The notes below the pieces were generated by a model, which was not told where the DNA came from, did no database searches, and saw nothing but the letters and a program-made list of their open reading frames with translations. A program made the position numbers and the translations under genes. From positions 1,116,001-1,180,000 of the forward strand of contig CM065649.1 of the NCBI GenBank assembly GCA_033220425.1: a DNA stretch of 64,000 nucleotides, given 5' to 3'. This document shows, in pieces, positions 23,830-35,813 of this stretch. The DNA is from Lepraria neglecta (taxonomy: Eukaryota > Ascomycota > Lecanoromycetes > Lecanorales > Stereocaulaceae). Each line of letters starts with the position of its first letter. Within the stretch, counting starts at the first letter, position 1.

Positions 23830-24468
23830 TCAGCCCTTAAAGTCCAAGAGTGGACGCTTCACTCTCGGTCTCTCTCTGCGTTTTCGACCACAGATCCTCA
23901 GAATCTCCTCTGCCATCAACCCAGCCTGCCTCTGCACTTCCTCATATTTTACCTGCAAGCTCCTAGGCAGAGTCTCAATAGCAACAGTCCCAACAAGTAC
24001 CTCTGGCACATCGTTTCCCTCTTCCTGGCCCATCTCCCCTGCCTCTTCATTCTTTCTCTCCAACCTCTTCCCCTTCCTATCAAACCCCCTCCCCTCCAAT
24101 TCCTCCACCAGCGCCTGAGCAATCCGCCTCCTAGCCCAACCCCTCACAACCTTAGGCCCCGGCATCGTATTGCTGGTACACATAATCCACAATCCCTCCT
24201 CTCGGGGGTCATAACGCCCTTTGATAACATCTTTGTAGCGGTGGAGTAAGGAGCCGCGAAGAACGTGGGAGGTATCACTTAGGATTGTATTGGCACTATG
24301 GGAGAGTTTGTGTTTGGGGGAAATTTCGACGCGGCAGATGTTGAGGGTTTTGATGGCTTGGAAGTAGCGATTACCGTTGCTGTTGAAGGAAGTTGTTTGT
24401 ACTGTTCGCTGATGGGCAGATGTGGCAAATGAGAGGCGCTGGAAGAGAGTCTGCTTGAAGAGAAGCAT
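23830..24468 (-). CDS. Uncharacterised basic protein, possibly mitochondrial
   Basis: Single uninterrupted frame of 212 codons starting MLLFKQTLFQRLSFATSAHQ, a basic, Ser/Thr-rich, Arg-containing N-terminus without acidic residues that looks like a mitochondrial presequence. The central part has a well-structured core (LWIMCTSNTMPGPKVVRGWA) followed by RRRIAQALVEELEGRGFDRK and a charged helical region; a second block (VPEVLVGTVAIETLPRSLQV) precedes a basic tail. I do not recognise a named family. It lies head-to-head with the eIF1A gene with 251 bp between starts. Coding status is supported by length, composition and the presequence, not by a known domain. Confidence 0.55.
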   Translation of the reverse strand: MLLFKQTLFQRLSFATSAHQRTVQTTSFNSNGNRYFQAIKTLNICRVEISPKHKLSHSANTILSDTSHVLRGSLLHRYKDVIKGRYDPREEGLWIMCTSNTMPGPKVVRGWARRRIAQALVEELEGRGFDRKGKRLERKNEEAGEMGQEEGNDVPEVLVGTVAIETLPRSLQVKYEEVQRQAGLMAEEILRICGRKRRERPRVKRPLLDFKG

Positions 24469-24719
24469 GAATCGAGCTCAAAGGCCTCATTCTGAGGTTC
24501 TCTCGAGTGGCAGTAGTACAATGGCGCAATGTAGAAGCATCACAAGGGAATTTCTCCAACGCTTGGCGCTAAACGTTTTCGCTTGACTCAGCCGCCATTG
24601 CCCCACCAAGTATTTTATACAAATCTGCAAACACCGTCACATCTTCTTCATTCTACCAAACCACCTTCTAACACTGGAAGATTACTCAACATATCTACAG
24701 TCTACAACTACAAGCCAAC
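24469..24719. promoter_or_regulatory. Bidirectional promoter for the unknown gene and eIF1A
   Basis: Short divergent intergene. A TATA-like stretch (TATTTTATACA, about 24611) lies some 110 bp before the eIF1A ATG. Confidence 0.45.
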
Positions 24720-25495
24720 ATGCCGAAGAATAAGGGGAAAGTAAGCTACTCCTTTGAACCCACCCACTTCCACCACCTCCGACCCCCACCTCCACCACTC
24801 CTCCGCATCCAGGAACAAGTGCTCGAGGCTTCGGCATGGCTGATATAGTACCCAGGGTGGTAAAAATAGGCGTCGAGGAAAGAACGAGAACGACAACGAA
24901 AAGCGCGAACTCACCTTCAAAGAAGAAGGCCAAGGTACATCCACACCAGCTTAGCTACAAACCCAACTCCTTAGCCTCCTATCCCACCCTCCCCTCGTCT
25001 TCTTCTCCCCCCTTTCTCTCCTCCTCCCCCTCCTCCAGCTCCCACTGACCTCCCACAGAATACGCGCAAGTAATAAAAATGCTCGGCAACGGGCGTCTCG
25101 AAGCCCTCTGCTTCGACGGCGAAAAACGCCTCGCTCACATCCGCGGCAAGTTGCGAAAGAAGGTCTGGATCAATCAGGGCGACATCATACTCCTGAGTTT
25201 GAGGGACTATCAGGATGAGAAGGGAGATGTGATATTGAAATATAGTGCGGATGAGGCGAGGAGTTTGAAGGCGTATGGGGAACTGCCGGAGACGGCGAAG
25301 ATTAATGAGACGGATACGTATGTGCACTTTCTACTCTTCGTGTGGTGTTTTGGGGTGGGAAGGTGTTTTGGGGAGATGAAGGCTGACTGTTGGTGTGATA
25401 GATACGGTCACGAGGGTGTGGATGACAACGTCGAATTCGACGAGGATCGAGACAACAGCAGTGATGACAAGGAGGTTGATGTTGATGAGATCTAA
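24720..25495 (+). CDS. TIF11: Translation initiation factor eIF1A
   Basis: Binds the ribosomal A site during scanning and start-codon selection in the cytosol. Four exons, 24720-24740, 24856-24934, 25059-25317 and 25402-25495, yield 150 residues, normal for eIF1A. The first exon is just MPKNKGK; the second gives the basic N-terminal tail ([12 protein letters not shown]) and [11 protein letters not shown]; the third the S1/IF1-type OB fold with [33 protein letters not shown] and [17 protein letters not shown]; the last the acidic C-terminal tail ending [11 protein letters not shown]. Every junction keeps the family sequence intact. Converges with RAD1, whose stop is about 300 bp away. Confidence 0.95.
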
Positions 25496-25792
25496 AAAGG
25501 GGTGGGAGATAATGATTACGGCCTGTGCATGCTAGGCGTTGAAAATGCATTGGCGTGGTTTCGTTGGGCGAAAACATACGATCGAGCATCATTAGCCTTA
25601 CGAACGTGCGCGGTGGAGTTAATATGTAGTTCTTGAATGCATGATGAATGATAGAAACAGAATTTCCTTCGGGTTTTGTCCATGTGCTTTTTTCACACAA
25701 GTATGCACATGCATGATATACATCAGTCGTCATCCATCCTCATACAGCCAGCCAGCCTGCCTGCCTGCGAGCGTTGATCCCAGTCATAAATC

Positions 25793-28700
25793 CTAATCTT
25801 CGAGGACGCTCCGATTGAAAAATCTGTACACCTGCCTCCCCGCCTCCTTCCCAACCAGCACATCCAACTCCTCCTCCGTCATGTTACTCACATCGGCAAT
25901 ACTGCCCACCTCAAGCGTAATCCTACTCAAATTCTTCTCCGTCATCCCCGGCACCGCCCTCAACATATCCTGAGGCGTCTGATTGAAGTTCCGATCGCTC
26001 GGATCCTCGCCTGCAATCAGCCCAATCTGAACAGCTTTGATAGGATCGGGCTCTTCCTGCTGTTTCTTGAGTTCGTCGAAAATCTCTGCTGTTTGGTAGG
26101 GGGAGGATGACCAGATGATTTTGAGGCGGGGGAAAGCCAGTGTTAGGAGGGCGATTTTAGATTGGAGGTCTTGCGGGTTGGAAGCTGTGCTGAGGGTGGT
26201 GGTGTGGTCTGTTCCGAATGTGTCGAGGGTGAAGGATTTGTTTTGATCGAATTCGATGAGGAGCATGGGATATTTGTAGTGCTGGAGCATTGTCTCTGCT
26301 TGGTTGAAGAGACGCCCGTTTTTGAAGGAGGTGATTAGGTCCCGCACGCTCTTGCGTTCAACACAGATGTTTGGGGTGAGCACATAATCCGCGACCGTGA
26401 GCATACAGGGGATGACGATGTTGGAGCGGCCGTGTATAAGGGAGGGGAGGGAAGAGCGGAATTCGCGGACGTCGACTACTATGCGTGGAGGTTCAGAGGT
26501 AGCTGCTAGACGCCCACCGCCGGCGATGCGGGTGTTTACTGTGCGGAGGAATTGTTCTTGTGGGTCTGCGGCTGCGCCGTCGAGGGCGATTGTGACGGCC
26601 ATGTTGCCCTTCTCCTTGATGAGCCTTGTGAAGGCGTCTTTCTCCCTTCGGACAGCGCTGAGGTAACGTTGCTCTTCCACTGAGCCGCCATAGTACATGA
26701 AGTAGACCCTCACGTTGCGATCATCGTGACTGCTTCGGTAGACTTCTACCCGTCGTATGAACGCAGAATCTGGCTCATACATGATAATGTATCTCGGCCG
26801 AACCTCTTCGAGGACATGCTCGTCCATGTCGCCGTCATAAGGATGGACAACCACTAGATCATTCATCTCATAAAGCTCAAAGTAATCTTCCATGTCGTCC
26901 AAGGAGTCCACGACGACTTCATCCTTTTGCGCGCCATCTGCATCTGTGGGCTGGATGTCTGCGAGAAGTGATGTCACTTGGGACTCTTTATCTTCTGCTG
27001 CTTGAAGACTACCGTTGACGGGCCTCCCTCCTCCAGCAGCTGCGGCAGAGCCACCTCTGACTCGTCTCCTCTTATTCGGGGGAGCCTTGCCCCGGTATCC
27101 ATTGGCACCTCGTTGGTCGGTGAAACCTTCGAGAACTTTCTGGTTCTCTGTGAAGAGGGAGGCGCTGACTCTAGCAAACTCCCTTTTCCAGTTTAGATAA
27201 TTGCGTAGTTTCCTACGCATGATAAACGTAGCGGAAGGTTTCGGCGCGAACTCCATCTCCTCGTCGTTCCCTTCATCGGCTTGAAGTGGTTGGACATGCA
27301 TATTTTGTAGATATTCTCGGAGTTGCCGACATGTTCCTTCGTCAGAACACATTATCAATATCGTGCCATTCGATTCGTCTCGGAGGCCAGGATTGAAATA
27401 TGCATCACGCTCAATCTCCTCAAGTATGTCAGCTAGAAGCGCCCACTTTGGCTGCTCTTCAAGCACTGGCCGCAGCGAGTCCGGTAAGGCTCCAGGGACC
27501 CCAGGACCCTGTCCATCGATGGGCTTGCCTGTGTAGACTCTCCGTTTGGCAGTTCCGAATATGGTGTTTGCTGCGTCCAAGAACAGCCACGGTGATTGGT
27601 TGTGACGGTTCGAGCCTGGTGGGGGTTGATGTGCAGCCAATATGGTGTCAAGATACTTGTTGAAGGACACCGCGTCATATGTGAGGAGAGCACTTGGTTT
27701 ATGTCAGCTGTGCACCCATTCCGGACATAGGCAATACTGACTGTAACACACTCCGTAGGACACTCAGATCATTGACGATCTGCCTCGTTCTGTAGCTTAC
27801 TCGATGCCATATAGGATCCAACTGTCTCCTCACAATGACATCAAAGCTCCTATGTAAGGCACTATCTAGCGTCCAATCATCCAGCTCCAGCCCAGTATCC
27901 GCTTTTTTGAGCTCACCAATACTGACTTCCACACATTCCAATATAGCGTTCTGAATATCCCGCATGCCATCCGTCATGGGCACCTCCAACTCAATGACTT
28001 CAGCTTTCTTTCGACCTTCTAGTGACTTGGCAACCGTAACGTGGAACCGTGGCCAAAGAGATGGTTTGCGTAGGAATAGATTGCGCATCATGGACGCGAG
28101 AGGCGCGAAGCCGGTCGTAAAAGGTTCAGGGTTATCTGAGAAGGCTTTGAGGAAGCCAGCTTTGTTCATTTGGCGGTAGATGCGTATGATGAAAGCTTCG
28201 ATGGAGGTTGCGACGATTCTATATTCAATCAGATCATGTCTAGTATCCCACGCCGACTTCATACCTCTCAGAATGCAGCACAATAAGACCCGTAACAGTC
28301 TCCGGATTCAGCAACTCTAGGTAGTCAGCCGTTTGCCCAATCTTCTAGTTCTGTTCTAGAATCCATACTCGACAGCAAATCGACCACCAAGATCCTCGAC
28401 GTAATGCTGAATATCCCTCCCTGCGAATACATTTTCTCCCTAGCACCCGTCAGCGTCTTTCCCTCCTCTTATGATCCACAGCAATCACCTTGTCCCCACA
28501 CTCATCATATCCGTGTTAACTTGGCTGAGACCCCTCGCCGCCGGCGCCCTGCTAATAGCAGCATGCTCGGCCAGCGCTTCACCAATCCATCCATTCTCTC
28601 GGTCGTCCGCCCCAACTACTACTACTAAATTGTTTCCCACGGCATCATATGAGTGGAGGAGATTGGTGATTACCCGTAGGAGACCCAGGCCGCGGGCGAG

Positions 28701-28868
28701 TATGACGAGTTCATCTTCGGAGCGGAGTTCTTGGAAGAGGTCTTGTTGGTATTCCTGTGGAGGTGTTAGAACTGGCTTGAGGCGTTGAGGGGCAGGTGGG
28801 GGATGGATCGTGGATCGTACAAGAGGTAATGATAATTTTACTGGTGGCTTTGCGGTTTCAGAGGGCAT
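25793..28868 (-). CDS. RAD1: XPF/RAD1-type structure-specific DNA endonuclease
   Basis: Catalytic subunit of the Rad1-Rad10 (XPF-ERCC1) nuclease, cutting 5' of lesions in nucleotide-excision repair and acting in crosslink repair and single-strand annealing. Five exons, 28868-28489, 28439-28369, 28316-28265, 28218-27742 and 27692-25793, give 959 residues in frame. The disrupted SF2 helicase-like half starts with LPLVRSTIHPPPAPQRL and includes ATSIEAFIIRIYRQMNKAGF and TLDSALHRSFDVIVRRQLDP. The ERCC4 nuclease core has the metal site ERKSVRDLITSFKNGRLFNQ near residue 771, then the double HhH (MLRAVPGMTEKN) needed to pair with Rad10. C-terminus YRFFNRSVLED. Intact. Confidence 0.93.
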
Positions 28869-29183
28869 CCCAAAGTCCTCTGAAGTTGAAATATTGTATT
28901 AGAGCTGTGTTGGGGTTCTAGGCATCTGGTGGTCGAGATGGTCATCGACTTCGATAAGGGCTGATCGAGGTTCGCACTTTGGCCAAAGTTTCAACCATGT
29001 CTAGGACATTATTTCCTTGCTATAATTCTGCTAACACGACAAAAATAGCTCATTGCTCATAATGACCTCTCATCTAGCCTCTGCTTCGTGCACAATACTA
29101 TAGATGTTTGATATTACAGCAAATGCCGCCACGATTTGCTTCTTACAATTGAATCTCCATGTGCCGTGCAACTAAGAAGACCG
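28869..29183. other. Intergenic between RAD1 start and the peptidase-like gene
   Basis: Holds the RAD1 promoter and the 3' end of the next minus-strand gene. Nothing further seen. Confidence 0.5.
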
Positions 29184-31234
29184 TTACAATTTGCCCACCT
29201 GCTCCTCTGGCTCCTCGCTCATCAGAGATACTGGATCTGACAGCTCCCGTTTATGCAACCTAGTAGTATCCGACCTCGCCCTTGTTGGAGATATCGGGTC
29301 CGACAGCTCACGTTGATGCCCCCTGACAGAGGCTGATCTCTCACTTCTTGGAGATATCGGTTCTGACAGCTCACTTTGATGCTTTTCAGCTGTGGTTGAC
29401 CTCTGACTCGTTGGATCCATCGGTTCCGACGGCTTACGTTGGCGTCCCTCAGAAGCTTCTGACATTTTACTCGTTAAAGATACCGGGTCTGATAGCTCAC
29501 GTTTATATAGCCTAGTAACGTCCGACCTCTCCCTCATAGGACTGATGGGTGATGATGGTGTACGGCTGTGCCTTGCACTCCTTGGAGAAATCGGTGACGA
29601 CGACGTGGGACTGCACTTCTCGCCAGTGTCGAGCTCGAACCTTTGCTCTATGCTGCCTAATTCTTGTCCAGAGAAAGGCCGACCATCAATCTCGTGCCCT
29701 TTGTGTTCCACCCCCTCCAGCTCAGCATGACTGCGGTGTCCTTGACTCTCGTCATCCAGGATCATAAAAGTATCTTTTTCTGGAGAATCGAGCTCGACTG
29801 GTTGGGTATTTATCTGCTTAGGTTCCATTGGACGGCGTTTTCTCTTAAGCACGAACAGGATGCCGAGCAAGATCAACATGATCAAAATGAGCGCACCCCC
29901 GACCGCTATACCGGCTATTGCTCCAGTAGATAGTCGATGGGAGGCAGGCGGTGTGCTGTCACGTGGTGACTTGATTGCTACGATGTGCGACGTTGCCCCA
30001 GTCTCCCAAGTACATTGGGATACCGAGAAATTGTTATTCTCGTAATCAGCTATCAGATACCTGCAGACAGTCAAGAGTCAGCATTCGCTCGATCACCGCT
30101 GTCAATTCATTCAGCGGTAATGCTGCAGCTGACTTACGCTTCTTGTAGAAACGTCCGGCCCAATACATATTGACTCTGGTTTGCAGCGCGCATCAAGGGG
30201 AAGTAGCGCGAGGAATTTGTGACGAGAGAAGACTCGGCAACGAGGTCGAATGCAGCGTAAGGAAGCGAGATATTAAATCCCTGCCCTGGGGTAGTGGATG
30301 AGTTACCAAGGTTGAGAACCACTGAGGTGTCTTGCTCCTGTAATGCAGTATGCAACGTGTCATTGACGAGGTATCCCTGGACGTCTGTATCCCAAGTGAT
30401 TCCAAAGGCCTCCTCGAATCCCTCGCAAACGTTTTGAGGAAGCCATAGGTACGGTGTGGTCGAATCAATGGAGACTGCTATACTTTCGTCGGGCGATGAT
30501 AACTCTGCGGTAGTATCATTCGTGATTAAAAAGATGGCTCCGATGTTAACGCTGAAATTCCCAACTTCGTTGAAGGTGAACGAGACATCATTGGGCTCAA
30601 AGCGCGAAGTGTCATACCCTCCCAGGATGAGACTACCATACATTGGGCCTGGCCGGTACTGATTACCTGCGGTATAGCTCCACGTCACAGATGGAATCAA
30701 GCCGCTTTGATTTAGCTGTGAGATATAATCCGGCAAAGATCTATCAGAATGAGGTGGATTCGACACCTGGGAACTTAGGCCAAATGTCCCCAGGTAGAAG
30801 TCTTTCGTAGTAATGCCAGCGACGGCCTGTTGTTCAAGCATTGGACCACCACTGCCTTGCCCACCTAGAGCCACGGTGTCATAACCATAAAGACCGATAC
30901 CGTTGTAACCAAGGTTGGCGTCTAGAAGTAAAGGAAATTGACCATTTGCAGTACCGTTGTTCTGTCTCCAGGTGCTCGAACTATTTGGCTGAAACACTCC
31001 GCCTCGTGAGACGGTGCAGTTAGCAGGATCAGATGATGTACATCCCTGCGGAAGGACAGTATATGTTTGTGAGCCTGCTGTTGATGGTAAGACTTTCACG
31101 ACCTGTGGAGGCGTGCCAATTTGGATTGTAAATGATGACCAAGGCCCATCGTTACCATCGAATTCCTGACTCGGCGAAACAGAGATCGGTGCTGGTAATG
31201 AGGTCACGCGCTTGCCCAGCCGACTTTTCAACAT
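29184..31234 (-). CDS. Single-pass membrane protein with inactive aspartyl-protease (A1-like) ectodomain and 21-residue tail repeats
   Basis: Exons 31234-30138 and 30060-29184 (77-bp intron) give 657 residues from the first in-frame ATG. Residues about 20-380 follow a pepsin-like layout: SFTIQIGTPPQVVKVLPSTA, many NxS/T sites, and a second lobe with SIAVSIDSTTPYLWLP. Where active enzymes have DTGS the first site is STAG, and the second is DSTT, so catalysis is unlikely; I recall this STAG form as a standing fungal subfamily. A transmembrane helix (AIAGIAVGGALILIMLILLG) is followed by the basic stop-transfer KRKRRP. The about 220-residue cytosolic tail ends in six 21-residue repeats. No signal peptide is visible in the present start; an upstream exon may be missing. 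Possibly a cell-wall sensor or adhesion protein; function unknown. Confidence 0.75.
29187..29562 (-). repeat. Six tandem 63-bp coding repeats (21 residues)
   Basis: Units of the type ELSDPISPTRARSDTTRLHK plus one residue recur in register at the end of the cytosolic tail. Ser-Pro and Thr-Arg positions are the best kept, suggesting proline-directed phosphorylation sites. Copies differ by several substitutions, so the array is old rather than freshly expanded. Confidence 0.75.
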
Positions 31235-31961
31235 GATCGTCTCTTTATCCGAGAGCAAACATGGCAGCAGGAGTGCTCTCGAGCAAGCTTATTGCTTGCG
31301 ACGATTATTGAAGGATGGTTGGGGAAAGAAGTTTCGGATTCTGCGAGTGATATCGTTATTAGACCAGCGCGGAAAAACGTAAGCCAAGATTGAAAATCAG
31401 TCTAGATTCTACATGGAAGACTTGGCGGGATTGATCAGAAGAAATGGTGGAGGAACAGAGCCAACCAGACCAGCAGGCAGCGGAGAATGGGCCACCCCAC
31501 CACCACCAAACACCGTATAGGCGGGCAACCGGACACCAAGACTGCAAACAAGTTGGTTCGACCATTCAGCAAGTCGGGGCGATCGGGCTGTGCTGTCTGA
31601 CATGTAACGTCGGGATGCATTGCAGATCTTGCCTGTTGCGGAAGCCTTAGCGTGGAAGATTTCCCCATTTGGCAATTTTGAGGATGAAAATACTTAGGTT
31701 TCACCTAGACTTCGCGAGATTCGGTTGTTACCACCAATCAGCCGACTAAATCCGACGCAAAAGACAATGCAACTCTGCGGGATTTCAATAGTTCACATGA
31801 ACCATCGAAGACCGAGAGCTCTCGGACATTGCGCAGGTCTTAGGGCATGATCTAGGTGCTCAGCTCTTGACGTGGAAGGCTGAGCCTCGTATCAATGCAA
31901 AAACATCGACAGCCCCGACTTTCTGCGCAAACATTGTTCGGCGTATGATTTCTGGGTCACA
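31235..31961. other. Divergent intergenic region
   Basis: About 730 bp between the minus-strand peptidase-like gene and the plus-strand mucin-like gene; must hold both promoters and perhaps the missing first exon of the peptidase-like gene. No gene recognised. Confidence 0.45.
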
Positions 31962-34900
31962 ATGCGGGCAATTGGAATCTGGGCGGTGGCCTCACTGATC
32001 TCTCAAGCAGCATATGTGACAGCACACTGGGCCCACAATGGTACCTCCTCCATGAAAAGTCCTATTCAACATTTGGCTGACTTGGATTTCAGGCGTCCCT
32101 TATGGTAACAATGTCACATTATCGACTGTCTCATCTGTTGTGACGATATACCACCCCAGTACTACGACATCAACCTCAAATTACACAAAGGCCACTCATT
32201 CTGAGCATGCAAGTCCAGTCAGCCGATGGAATACCACAAATTCAAGCCATGGCACATCTGCTACACACTCCAGAATTTTTCCTAGCCACAAAAGCTCGCA
32301 TGGACACAATACTACATCAATAAGATCGACGAGCAAGATGGGGCCGAGTCACGGCACGAGTATCTCAACCCATGCCAGCTCTGTCTCAACTAACACTACG
32401 ACCATGAATACCACATCAAGCAGCCTTGAGACCTTCTCGAAAATCTCGAATACTTCTTCGACTGTCTCCAACAGTCATAAGACAGCGACATATTCGAGTC
32501 ATGGTACCCAAGGCAGCTCTACCAATGGCACAACGACCATTACGGTTCCTTACATGAACAGCACCACGACATCAACGACCATACCAATTACTTCGAGCAG
32601 CTCTTCTACCGTTTCGTCCGGCATGCCAATGAATTCGGTCAATTCTTCGACTATCTCGAACAGTTCTTTTATCACATCGCCAAGCACTATCCATTCTTCG
32701 ACTACCTCGAACGGTTCTTTTATCACATCGCCAAGCACTATTAATTCTTCGACTACCTCGAACGGTTCTTTTATCACATCGCCAAGCACTATTAATTCTT
32801 CGACTACCTCGAACAGTTCTTTTATTATATCGCCAAGCACTATCCATTCTCCGACTACCTCGAACGGTTCTTTTATCACACCGCCAAGCACTATCAATTC
32901 TTCGACTACCTCGAACGGTTCTTTTATCACATCGCCAAGCACTATCAATTCTCCGACTACCTTGAACGGTTCTTTTATCACACCGCCAAGCACTATCCAT
33001 TCTCCGACTACCTCGAACGGTTCTTTTATCACATCGCCAAGCACTATTAATTCTTCGACTACCTCGAACGGTTCTTTTATCACATCGCCAAGTACTATCC
33101 ATTCTCCGACTACCTCGAACGGTTCTTTTATCACATCGCCAAGCACTATCCATTCTCCGACTACCTCGAACGGTTCTTTTATCACATCGCCAAGCACTAT
33201 CCATTCTTCGACTACCTCGAACGGTTCTTTTATCATATCGCCAAGCACTATCCATTCTTCGACTACCTCGAACGGTTCTTTTATCACATCGCCAAGCACT
33301 ATCCATTCTCCGACTACCTCGAACAGTTCTTTTATCACATCGCCAAGCACTATCAATTCTTCAACTACCCTGACGAGCCCGTCGAAGTCTTTGAATCTAT
33401 CGACAAGCATTTCGATTAGCTCGAAAAGCTCTCCATCTATGTTGACCGGCTTCTCAATTCCCCAATCTATTTCGTCTACTATCTCGAACACTACTGTAAT
33501 CTCCTTCACAATTACCATTACTTCTACAATTATCGTGACGAGCCCGACCACTTCTTCCAATCCATCAACACCTCATTCGGTTGTCTCAATGAGCCCTCCA
33601 ATTACATTGACAACTGTATCGACAATGATTTTGACAATAACTTCGACTATAACGCTCAATTCTCCAATTGTTCCAACTCATCCTTCGACCCCTTCGACAA
33701 CTCCTCCAACCAGTACAATCCCAATCTCGACCCCTTCAACTTTGACTCCTTCGACGACTCCTTCGACGACTCCTCCAGTTATTTCGACTATTCCTATGGC
33801 AACATCTACTAGGAGCACTACTACCCCTTCCAGTATTTCACAGATCACTAGCTTACCGAGTCTCACACAACCACCTTCTCTTAGCACTTCGACCTCGTCT
33901 GCACCTTCACGCATCACCAGCCCACCGTCTTTGCCGCAAAGCTCCATTCCTGACTGCTGTTTCGTTGTGCAAGACACGGTTGATTACAATTACTGGAAAG
34001 GTAAGAACATTGTGGAAACCTTCGCCTCATCTCAATCCTGACAGTACTCCAGATGTTTCGGTATCCACCACAACCTACACTGCGACAATGTTTGACATCA
34101 TAATGCATATTTCGAGTTTCCGTGACGGGGTTACTAGTAGCATCGAAACCAAGACATCAGCATTCATCAGCTCCGAGCTCATATCATTTGATCTTGCGGC
34201 AAAACCAATGTCCACCGCCAATAGCGCCCCCGGACCTCAAACAGTATCGAGAGAGTTGGATGGGACATCAACAGTGGCCTATGTCCCCTATGCCCAGACT
34301 ATGTGTGTCCATGATGACTCTTGTGGTATTTGGCAAAGCTGATGGGTCTGACAGTAACTCCCCTAATCCGTTTTTCCTTTACCGCACCGCCAAAATCATT
34401 CTTGCCCCTGCTGTAATGGATCAAAATCGCCACTTCGCTTGCGCTACAACTTCCACGTTTTATCCCAAGACATTCACACCCGGCGCTCCGAGTTCTATGC
34501 TATTTGGCGGAATTAATTCGAACGCAGAGATGTACTTTGGTAATGCAACTGCGAGCAATGGTCCAAGCGTGGTTGCAACCATACATCTCTCGACTCCATA
34601 CGTAAACATCCTCTCTATAGGGCCCACCCCGACTACCGCTGTTTCTACGGAAGGCGAAATCGTCAGTACGATGAGGAAAAGAGCCCAGGCGGAAGCTCCC
34701 AGCCCCACCGGCTTAATTGGAAGTTCAGAATCTGACTTTGGCTACGTTCCCCCATTCTTCATAAATTTTTTAGCCAATCAGTCCAAGTATGCTGCGCAAT
34801 ATCCTCAAATAGCAAGCTGTTTACCAGCCGGACCCTCCATCGATCCAGGCTTAAAACAATTCGCTTTAGTGTCCAACCCGAATATCGATTCAGAATTGTT

Positions 34901-35813
34901 CTCAACAATGACGAGTATTACCCACCCCGACGGGTGCTTGGTTCCAGATTCGGTTAAGTGTGCCACTGGGGCACCTCCACCCCCGCCGTCAATCACACCT
35001 CTCTTGGAGTCCCAAGCACCGCCAACACCACCACCACCACCTCCTCCTCCTCCTCCCTCACCTATCGCCAGTCCGCCGGCGCCGCTTCCAAGTCCTCCAG
35101 CGCCATCGAGTCCGTCCCTGCCACCGGCCTACAACCCTAACTCCCTATCGCCAGAACAACTCTCTTCTTTACTTGGCGCCCTCCAACCACCTCCTAGCGT
35201 CACGCCACAACCACCGCCTAGCAGCACCCCACCCGCTCCAACTCCGGTCGCACCTCCGCCTCCAACATCGCTACAGACCTCACCATCGCCTGCTGTTGTC
35301 CCTAACGTTGCGCCAGCGCCAATTGAATCGGCAACGACTGTAGCCGAGCCAGCGCCTGCCCCTACGAGTCCGCCAACACCAACACCACCTCCTCCTCCTC
35401 CCTCACCTGTCGCCAGTCCACCGGCGCCGCTTCCAAGTCCTCCAGCTCCATCGAGTCTGTCCCTGCCACCGGCCTACAATCCTAACTCCCTATCGCCAGA
35501 ACAGCTCTCTTCTTTACTTGGCGCCCTCCAACCACTTTCTAGCGTCACGCCACAGCCACCGCCTAGCAGCACCCCACCCGCTCCAACTCCGGTCGCACCT
35601 CCAACATCGCTACAGACCTCACCATCGCCTGCTGTTGTTCCTAACGTTGCGCCAGCGCCAATTGAATCGGCAACGACTGTAGCCGAGCCAGCGCCTGCCC
35701 CTACGAGTTCAATTGCCGTTTTTCAAGGGGAGGCAAATTGTCTTGGTGGGAAACCGTTTCTGGGGGCTCTATGGAGTGTGTGGCTGGGCTGCTTGATGTT
35801 TACGGTGCTATGA
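31962..35813 (+). CDS. Secreted GPI-anchored Ser/Thr/Pro-rich mucin-like cell-wall protein
   Basis: Exons 31962-32040, 32093-34000, 34053-34302 and 34355-35813 give 1231 residues. Exon 1 is a signal peptide (MRAIGIWAVASLISQAAYVT, then AHWAHNG). Residues about 30-650 are almost only Ser/Thr with scattered Asn and Pro, including 14 copies of a 17-residue repeat bearing NGS or NSS glycosylation sites. A Cys-containing ordered domain follows (SIPDCCFVVQDTVDYNYWKG, then DVSVSTTTYTATMFDI and HPDGCLVPDSVKCATG). Next comes a proline-rich zone made of a duplicated about 105-residue module. The C-terminus (GGKPFLGALWSVWLGCLMFT) is hydrophobic and tail-like, as for GPI attachment. Likely an extended, O-mannosylated surface protein or adhesin. 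The third splice (donor GTGTGT at 34303) is the least certain. Confidence 0.8.
32645..33360 (+). repeat. 51-bp minisatellite, 14 copies, in frame
   Basis: Tandem units with core CGGTTCTTTTATCACATCGC encode the 17-residue repeat centred on NGSFITSPST. Copies are nearly identical at DNA level, differing mainly at a Ser/Pro switch (TCG or CCG), His/Asn (CAT or AAT) and a few ATA/ACA changes. The length is a multiple of three, so copy-number change would keep the frame. Confidence 0.92.
35041..35706 (+). repeat. Duplicated proline-rich coding module (about 315-350 bp, two copies)
   Basis: The block from SPPAPLPSPPAPSS through YNPNSLSPEQLSSLLGALQP to IESATTVAEPAPAPTS occurs twice, at about 35041-35371 and 35392-35706, with few differences (one being a missing PP pair in the second copy). 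Recent segmental duplication inside the cell-wall protein gene. Confidence 0.85.

Noticed and set aside
20340-28868. Secondary-metabolite gene cluster around the P450
   Set aside because: Neighbours are SRP receptor, small unknown genes, eIF1A and RAD1; no synthase, tailoring enzyme or cluster regulator.
32550-33560. Long minus-strand frames of 336 and 244 codons with repeating VLGDVIKEPFEVVEEW
   Set aside because: They are antisense shadows of the 51-bp minisatellite; a repeat of length divisible by three keeps other frames open too.
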